Positions 16,821 to 21,230 of a DNA stretch of 21,230 bases are shown in pieces. A model generated the notes under the pieces. It was not told where the DNA came from. It saw only the letters and a list, made by a program, of their open reading frames with translations, and did not search any database. This DNA is from Gelidibacter sp038243395 (GTDB lineage: Bacteria; Bacteroidota; Bacteroidia; Flavobacteriales; Flavobacteriaceae). The position numbers and the translations under genes were made by a program. The DNA lies in the NCBI GenBank assembly GCA_038243395.1, contig JBBSRC010000079.1, positions 1 to 21,230 of the forward strand. Reading direction: 5' to 3'. Position 1 is the first letter of the stretch; each line of letters begins with the position of its first letter.

Positions 16821-16852
16821 AAAAAAAGGGAACGTTAAATTGGCGTTCCCTT
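16821..16852 (-). terminator. Minus-strand rho-independent terminator with no obvious gene upstream
   Basis: AAGGGAACG (16826-16834) pairs with CGTTCCCTT (16844-16852). On the minus strand the stem is followed by an unbroken T tract (the A run at 16821-16827). It is a strong leftward terminator, yet no leftward gene lies between it and 17229. On the plus strand the sequence after the stem is CTCTCCCT, so it is not a plus-strand terminator. Confidence 0.75.
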
Positions 16853-16921
16853 CTCTCCCTATAATTTAATGACTAACTAAATTATTTTTTAAAAACTAGC
16901 GTTATAATAACATGACGATCC

Positions 16922-16951
16922 AAAAAAAGTCAGAGATAAACTCTGACTTTT
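16922..16951. terminator. Second terminator-like hairpin, stronger on the minus strand
   Basis: AAAAGTCAGAG (16925-16935) pairs with CTCTGACTTTT (16941-16951) around a 5-base loop, an 11-bp stem. The minus strand has seven T in a row (A run 16922-16928); the plus strand has four T inside the stem. Leftward termination is favoured. Confidence 0.6.
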
Positions 16952-16972
16952 AATGATTAATAGCATTTAATC

Positions 16973-17000
16973 TAAAAGTGAATCCCCACAATCACTTTTA
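16973..17000. other. Third hairpin of the series
   Basis: TAAAAGTGA (16973-16981) pairs with TCACTTTTA (16992-17000) around a 10-base C/A-rich loop. The stem is AT-rich with only a short T run on each strand, so a terminator role is uncertain. Confidence 0.4.
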
Positions 17001-17067
17001 ATCGTTTTGGTAATTAAATAAATCCCTTGGCAAATATCACGATTTAAATGTCATGTTTGTGAGTTAT

Positions 17068-17101
17068 TGTATGGTTGGTATGAAAAACTGTATGGTTGGT
17101 A
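17068..17101 (+). promoter_or_regulatory. 21-bp-spaced direct repeat, candidate LytTR-regulator site
   Basis: TGTATGGTTGGTA occurs at 17068-17080 and again, identical, at 17089-17101. Start-to-start distance is 21 bp, two helical turns. The core ATGGTTGGT (17071-17079, 17092-17100; gap 12 bp) matches 7 of 9 positions of the published LytTR-family half-site pattern [TA][AC][CA]GTTN[AG][TG], and the 12-bp gap is the usual one. The repeat lies 127 bp upstream of a LytTR response regulator gene, so autoregulation of the two-component operon is a fair inference. Confidence 0.55.
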
Positions 17102-17228
17102 ATTTTATGTTATTTGGGCTTGAAATAATTGTTAATGTTATATGACATAAGGTACAGGATATACAGTAAATGATACTAACTACACATCTTTAGATAATCT
17201 TCAGAACTATTAGTATTATATTTAAGGC

Positions 17229-17963
17229 ATGATAAAAGCAGTAATCATCGACGATGAACCAAAGGCTATCCAAAGCCTGATCTGGGAACTTTCAAATTTC
17301 AGTAATGATATTGAAGTGGTCAAAACATTTACCAATCCTGATGAAGCTATTGACTATTTGGATAACCATGAATTGGATTGTTTGTTTTTGGATATACAAA
17401 TGCCAACTATGGATGGCTTTCAGTTTTTGGGAAAACTCACCAATAAGGATTTTGCCGTAGTGATTACTACGGCCTACAATGAGTATGCTATTACAGCTCT
17501 TAAAAATGATGCGATTGATTATTTGTTGAAGCCTATAGATTCTGATGACTTGGAGGAAACTATCAAAAAAATTAAAAAACACACTTCCAAATTGTTCAAT
17601 TCTAGTAAAATTGAGGAAGTATTGGTTAATTTTAATTTGAAATTTAATAAAAAGAAAATTACTATTAATACAGATGGTAAACTTGTTTTTTTAGATGCGG
17701 AGGATATTTTATTTGTAGAATCAGATGGTAATTATAGTACGATCGTATTAACGAATGCTCCAAAAATTGTCCTTACCAAGAAGCTGAAAGAAATGACGGG
17801 TATCTTGCCCGAAAATCAGTTTTTTCGAATTCACAATTCTTACATTATCAACCTGAAAAAAATCAAGGAGTTTGTAAAGAGTGATGGTTATGTTGTTATG
17901 GAATCAAATGATAGAATTCCAGTGGCGCGACAACGAAAATCCGACTTTTTAGAAAAGTTATAA
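17229..17963 (+). CDS. LytTR-family (LytR/AlgR) response regulator
   Basis: The 244-residue protein has an N-terminal receiver domain (about 1-118) with acidic pair D8-D9, phospho-acceptor D55 in LFLDIQMPTMDG, switch residues T80/T81 and conserved K101 (LLKPI). A C-terminal LytTR DNA-binding domain follows (about 140-244: ITINTDGKLVFLDAEDILFVESDGNYS, FFRIHNSYIINLKKIKEF, IPVARQRKSDF). LytTR domains bind spaced direct repeats with a beta-rich fold. The histidine kinase gene starts 10 bases after its stop, so the two form an operon and a cognate pair. Targets are not known; the direct repeat at 17068-17101 is a candidate for its own promoter. Confidence 0.95.
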   Translation: MIKAVIIDDEPKAIQSLIWELSNFSNDIEVVKTFTNPDEAIDYLDNHELDCLFLDIQMPTMDGFQFLGKLTNKDFAVVITTAYNEYAITALKNDAIDYLLKPIDSDDLEETIKKIKKHTSKLFNSSKIEEVLVNFNLKFNKKKITINTDGKLVFLDAEDILFVESDGNYSTIVLTNAPKIVLTKKLKEMTGILPENQFFRIHNSYIINLKKIKEFVKSDGYVVMESNDRIPVARQRKSDFLEKL

Positions 17964-17973
17964 TTATATCAAC

Positions 17974-19959
17974 ATGTTTTTTGACAAAGGTACACGACAA
18001 TTGAAGAATTCGTTAAGACTATTTCTTATGGGAATGGTGTTTTTTGGTGCCATCCTATCTCTTGAAGCGCAAAATGAAACCAGTGCTGATTTTAAGCTTG
18101 CGCTTCAAAAGATGCAGGGCACTTGGCCGAAACACTATAGTGACATCGATTCGTTATTCTCTGAATTTAAGAATGACAGTTTGATTATGAAGGCGTTGAT
18201 TAATAGGTCCACCAAGGCCAATTCTATAGAAGTTGAGATTTATGCCCTAAATAAATTGGGAGAAATTTACAGAAATAAATCGTTTTATGATAGAGCCTTA
18301 AAAACGCATCGAAAGGCTGAAAAATTAGCAGAGCAAGCGAATGATATCGAGTTGAAGGTAATTAGTCTCAATATGATTGGGGTGGTTTACCGACGGATGG
18401 ATATGATAAAACCTGCGTTAGATTATCATAAAAAAGCGTTGGACATTGCAAATTCCGTTAAAAACCCATCTGAAGAATTAAGGTTAAGTATTTCAGTATC
18501 TCAAAATAGTATGGGCAATGTTTATTTGACACTCAAGCAATATGACTTAGCCATTGAGCAATTTGAAAAGGCCTTGGTAATTGAAAATCATTCAGGAAAT
18601 AAGCTCGGTTTAGCCATTAATTACCATAACCTCGGATATGCTGATGAGGGAAAAGGACTTTTGGATATGGCTTTGAAAAACTACAAGCGTTCCCTAGATT
18701 ATAACGAGCAGATTGATTCTGAAGTTGGACGTGTTATTTGCTATACGAGCATCGGACAGGTTTATATAAAACAGAAGAAATATATCGATGCTAAAGTTAT
18801 CATTGAGCAAGGTTTAAAAAAGGCACTTAATTTGGGGGATCAGTTTTATATATCCTATGCCTATATCAATTTGGGATGGGTTCAAATGGAAATGCTAATG
18901 TATGATGAGGCAGAAGCTAATCTTAAGAAAGGATTGAAAATTTCTGAAGATTACAGATTAAAATCCTCAACTGTTGACGCCCATAAGCATCTTTCAGAAT
19001 TATACAAAAGAAACAAAAATTTTACAAAGGCATTATATCATTTTGAACAAGCTATTGAGCTCGAAAAAACCATATTTACCGATCGTAATATGCAATATGT
19101 GAGCGATATTATAATTCAATATGAAAATGAAGCTAAAAACAATCAGATTTTGCAACTTGCCAGTGAAAACGAATTGGTAAAATCAAAATTGCAGCGTAAT
19201 CAAACCCTGTTTTGGTCAGCACTTCTGTCATTGGCTATAGTGGCGGGCATCATAATTGCCGTCAACAGAAACAGGCAATTGCGACAGGAAAAGCAAATTT
19301 TAACTTTAGAGCAGGACATGTTGAGAAGTCAGATGAATCCACACTTTATTTTCAATTCCTTGAATTCCATTAAGCTTTATATTATCAATAATGAAAAGGA
19401 AAATGCCGTATATTATTTAAATAAATTTTCGAAATTTATTAGAAAAATATTGATTGCTTCTACCGAAAAGGAGATTACTTTAGAAGATGAATTGGATACC
19501 ATGCAACTTTATTTAAATATTGAAAACATACGGTTTTCAAATGATATCATTTTTACAATGCACGTGGAGCCTGGCATTAATATTTCAACCATTAAAGTGC
19601 CTTCACTAATTTTACAGCCGTTTTTAGAGAACGCTTTATGGCACGGACTTTCTTCTAAAAAAGATGATAAGCAGATTGAATTGAGAGTGTATAAGATTAA
19701 TAATAATTTTATTAATATTTCCATTATGGACAATGGCATTGGTAGAAAGGCTTCTGAAAAAATTAATCAGGATCGCGTACTCAAAAGAAAATCTGTGGGC
19801 TTAGCGATTACAAAAGCACGATTGTCCAATTTTTCTAAACGATTTACTACCGATTATAAAATGGACATTGATGACTTGCTCGATGCAGAAGGTAATCCTA
19901 CAGGCACTCGAGTTGTCGTACATATCCCTACGCGAGCTAATAATTTAAAAACGGTCTAA
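17974..19959 (+). CDS. TPR-containing LytS/YehU-type sensor histidine kinase
   Basis: The 661-residue protein has a signal peptide or N-terminal anchor (about 12-33), a sensor region of tandem tetratricopeptide repeats (about 70-390, for example SYAYINLGWVQMEMLMYDEAEANLKKGL), one transmembrane helix (about 413-431), a short coiled coil, and a His_kinase (PF06580-type) module: H457 in SQMNPHFIFNSLNSIK, N box N553 in QPFLENALWHGL and G box D586-N-G-I-G590. The TPR part is expected in the periplasm, sensing protein or envelope signals, with the kinase in the cytoplasm, passing phosphate to D55 of the upstream regulator. Its last 15 bases overlap the convergent broken gene at 19945. The ATG at 17974 is the first in frame after the regulator's stop; a start at a later ATG would shorten the leader only. 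Confidence 0.95.
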   Translation: MFFDKGTRQLKNSLRLFLMGMVFFGAILSLEAQNETSADFKLALQKMQGTWPKHYSDIDSLFSEFKNDSLIMKALINRSTKANSIEVEIYALNKLGEIYRNKSFYDRALKTHRKAEKLAEQANDIELKVISLNMIGVVYRRMDMIKPALDYHKKALDIANSVKNPSEELRLSISVSQNSMGNVYLTLKQYDLAIEQFEKALVIENHSGNKLGLAINYHNLGYADEGKGLLDMALKNYKRSLDYNEQIDSEVGRVICYTSIGQVYIKQKKYIDAKVIIEQGLKKALNLGDQFYISYAYINLGWVQMEMLMYDEAEANLKKGLKISEDYRLKSSTVDAHKHLSELYKRNKNFTKALYHFEQAIELEKTIFTDRNMQYVSDIIIQYENEAKNNQILQLASENELVKSKLQRNQTLFWSALLSLAIVAGIIIAVNRNRQLRQEKQILTLEQDMLRSQMNPHFIFNSLNSIKLYIINNEKENAVYYLNKFSKFIRKILIASTEKEITLEDELDTMQLYLNIENIRFSNDIIFTMHVEPGINISTIKVPSLILQPFLENALWHGLSSKKDDKQIELRVYKINNNFINISIMDNGIGRKASEKINQDRVLKRKSVGLAITKARLSNFSKRFTTDYKMDIDDLLDAEGNPTGTRVVVHIPTRANNLKTV

Positions 19960-20585
19960 TTGCAGACCAAAAGGTGTTGCAGGAAGTTGGTTTATCCACG
20001 CATTGCCATACTTTGAGTTCAAATACAGTTCGAGTTTTTTATTAATGTTCATGGCTATTTTAAACGAAATAGGATCTACTGAACAGTTTTCACTTAAAAA
20101 GCCTATGCCATATTCTGTTTTAAAAAAGTTGACAGCATCAGCATTTGGAGCTACCAATCCATGGACAATAAAGTTGATGGTGCCCAGGGCCATGCCTTTT
20201 TCCAACTCTTCATTTGAAAGATTAGAAATGTCTTTCAATCCTAAATGATTTATAAATTCAATTGGGGCGTCATCGTCTCCTTTATTTTCCAGTCGAATAG
20301 TGATGGTATTATGTCGTTCGGTAATTCTCGCGGGATAGGATGTAAATGCAATGAAATCATTTGAATGAAATCTAAATTGAAACTTGCCTTTTTTAGGCAG
20401 TTCCACGGTAAAATCGTCCAAAGAATTGACTTCAAAACTCTGATTGGTCTCTGTAATATAGAATACACCAGAAAAATAAAGGTTTGTGACGTATTTTTTT
20501 CAAAAACGACGTTTGCAGTTATTGGATTAGAAACAGCAGAAGTGAAGGAGAATATTAAGGCTAAAAAGCTTAAAAAAGTTTTCAT
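19945..20585 (-). pseudogene. Exported protein of unknown function, split by a one-base shift in a homopolymer
   Basis: From ATG 20585 the minus strand gives a signal peptide (MKTFLSFLALIFSFTSAVS) and NPITANVVFEK, then leaves frame at a run of seven A (plus-strand T run 20494-20500). The other frame continues YVTNLYFSGVFYITETNQSF through VELPKKGKFQFRFHSNDFIAF to ...FGLQLDRF and a TAA at 19947-19945. With one more A in the run the two join as GAA-AAA-AAA-TAC and give about 213 residues, probably periplasmic or surface. Without it, translation ends in a 111-residue product with an unrelated tail (stop near 20250). The cause may be a sequencing error, true loss of the gene or slippage. No domain is recognised. 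It is convergent with the kinase gene, overlapping by 15 bases. Confidence 0.75.
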
Positions 20586-20649
20586 AGAACGCGTTTTGAG
20601 CTCCTATAAAGCTAGGTATAATAAAAAACATTGGCAAACTGAAGGAATG

Positions 20650-20680
20650 AAAAAGGCATTTCTGTAACTGAAATGCCTTT
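20650..20680 (-). terminator. Rho-independent terminator of the DUF4412-like gene
   Basis: AAAGGCATTT (20652-20661) pairs with AAATGCCTTT (20671-20680) around a 9-base loop. On the minus strand a T tract (A run 20650-20654) ends the stem. It lies about 40 bases after the stop codon of the leftward gene at 20718. Confidence 0.8.
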
Positions 20681-20717
20681 ATGTTTGAGGAAGCCATGGA
20701 TATTTTCAATGCAAATA

Positions 20718-21230
20718 TTACCCGCTAAAGGCACCTAGCATAGAACCGTAATCTGTGGTTTGGATAGAAAAGTCAGTTTTTTCTAATCCGACACAGGTCA
20801 TGGTCATGTTGTTTTTAGATTTCTTTTTGTCCACATAGTCCATTTCCATCATGAGACCATTTTCGCTGTATGTTTTCATCCAAGCTGGATTAAATCCTTT
20901 TGGCATTTTATTTTTTCCAGTATTCCACATTTTATTAAAACTTACGGGTGCTTCATCTGTGATATAAAATGTGACTTCGCTCTCTTTATTTTCCATTATG
21001 AAGCCTTGACAATTATATCCTAAAATGGTTTTGGAGCCAATTTCTTTAATCGTGTAGTCCGAAGTATTATCATCAGAATCAAAATCGCTGAGTTTAATCT
21101 TTGATTTTTGCACCACTTTTCTGCCCATGACTTCCATAAACATTGCAGTGACCGCGGTCTCGGTATCCATAACTGTAAACAGGTTCATGCCTTCCTGATC
21201 TTTGGTCATAAGTGGTATGGCGAAACCAAA
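20718..21230 (-). CDS. DUF4412-like exported protein (5' end beyond window)
   Basis: The frame is open from the right edge (FGFAIPLMTKDQEGMNLF...) to a TAA at 20720-20718, 170 residues. Features resemble DUF4412-type proteins of Bacteroidota: a Met-rich N-terminal part, then EIGSKTILGYNCQGFIMEN, where a Gly-Tyr-x-Cys motif follows a 'modify/clear' type strand, VTFYITDEAPVSFNKMW, and a closing FSIQTTDYGSMLGAFSG. Such proteins carry signal peptides and are of unknown function; here that part, if present, lies outside the window. The gene ends at a strong terminator and is separated from the broken gene downstream, so they are probably independent transcripts. The family call is by recognition only. 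Confidence 0.7.
   Translation of the reverse strand, partial: FGFAIPLMTKDQEGMNLFTVMDTETAVTAMFMEVMGRKVVQKSKIKLSDFDSDDNTSDYTIKEIGSKTILGYNCQGFIMENKESEVTFYITDEAPVSFNKMWNTGKNKMPKGFNPAWMKTYSENGLMMEMDYVDKKKSKNNMTMTCVGLEKTDFSIQTTDYGSMLGAFSG

Larger units (their letters stand above)
16781..17228. other. Gene-free spacer with hairpins and direct repeats
   Basis: No reading frame of gene-like quality was seen on either strand across these 448 bases. The spacer holds three consecutive hairpins (16821-17000) and a 13-bp direct repeat (17068-17101) upstream of the two-component genes. No exact TAnnTTTG box with a -33 partner was found for the response regulator; TATATTTA (17217-17224) lies almost on its start codon. 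Confidence 0.6.

Noticed and set aside
16485..17228. Mobile element scar
   Set aside because: No terminal inverted repeats, target duplication or transposase remnant could be found around the decayed gene and hairpins.
19945..20421. An independent gene starting at TTG 20421
   Set aside because: The same frame continues upstream with protein-like sequence (FSGVFYITETNQSFEVNS) to about 20495, so TTG 20421 is internal.
20250..20585. A separate 111-residue protein
   Set aside because: After residue 30 its sequence is the out-of-frame reading of the downstream protein; the signal peptide belongs with the frame that continues to 19945.
20003..20667. Plus-strand frames opposite the broken exported gene
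   Set aside because: They are antisense readings; the minus strand has the signal peptide and consistent protein text.

Overview
The window is about 21 kb of AT-rich chromosomal DNA from a member of the Bacteroidota, most likely a marine-type Flavobacteriaceae; the genus cannot be named from sequence alone. The evidence is a type IX secretion (T9SS) C-terminal sorting domain, a CarboxypepD_reg-like TonB-dependent receptor, several TAnnTTTG (-7) promoter elements typical of the Bacteroidota sigma factor, weak Shine-Dalgarno signals, and gene families in their flavobacterial form (short Dxs, TPR-LytS kinase with LytTR regulator). No tRNA, rRNA, insertion sequence, integrase, phage gene or CRISPR array was seen.

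Layout. (1) 1-808: ribF on the minus strand, cut by the window edge. (2) 1082-4336: a large secreted reprolysin-like metalloprotease with a P domain and T9SS tag. (3) 4355-4474: two terminators between convergent units. (4) 4527-8539, minus: a TonB-dependent receptor followed by a beta-helix-like lipoprotein, a two-gene outer-membrane uptake unit. Its promoter lies inside an 11-bp-phased GTYA repeat array (8570-8656). (5) 8718-10288, plus: an HD-domain dNTP triphosphohydrolase overlapped by a 51-residue membrane peptide gene. (6) dxs (minus) and tadA (plus), divergent from a 61-bp spacer. (7) 12551-16386, minus: aspS, a CLC anion channel with CBS domains and a small two-TM protein, probably one operon with a well-formed promoter upstream of aspS. 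(8) 16485-17228: a decayed gene, three hairpins and a 21-bp-spaced direct repeat. (9) 17229-19959: a LytTR response regulator and a TPR-containing LytS-type histidine kinase. (10) 19945-20585, minus: an exported protein gene broken by a one-base shift in a homopolymer. (11) 20718 to the edge, minus: a DUF4412-like protein, 5' end missing.

Much of the window is housekeeping (flavin cofactors, isoprenoid precursors, tRNA editing and charging, dNTP control). The most interesting parts are the receptor/lipoprotein pair with its phased operator-like array; the CLC protein, which appears to lack both transport glutamates and so reads as a channel, not an H+/Cl- exchanger; the direct repeat upstream of the LytTR regulator, which fits LytTR-family site geometry; and the homopolymer-split exported protein.
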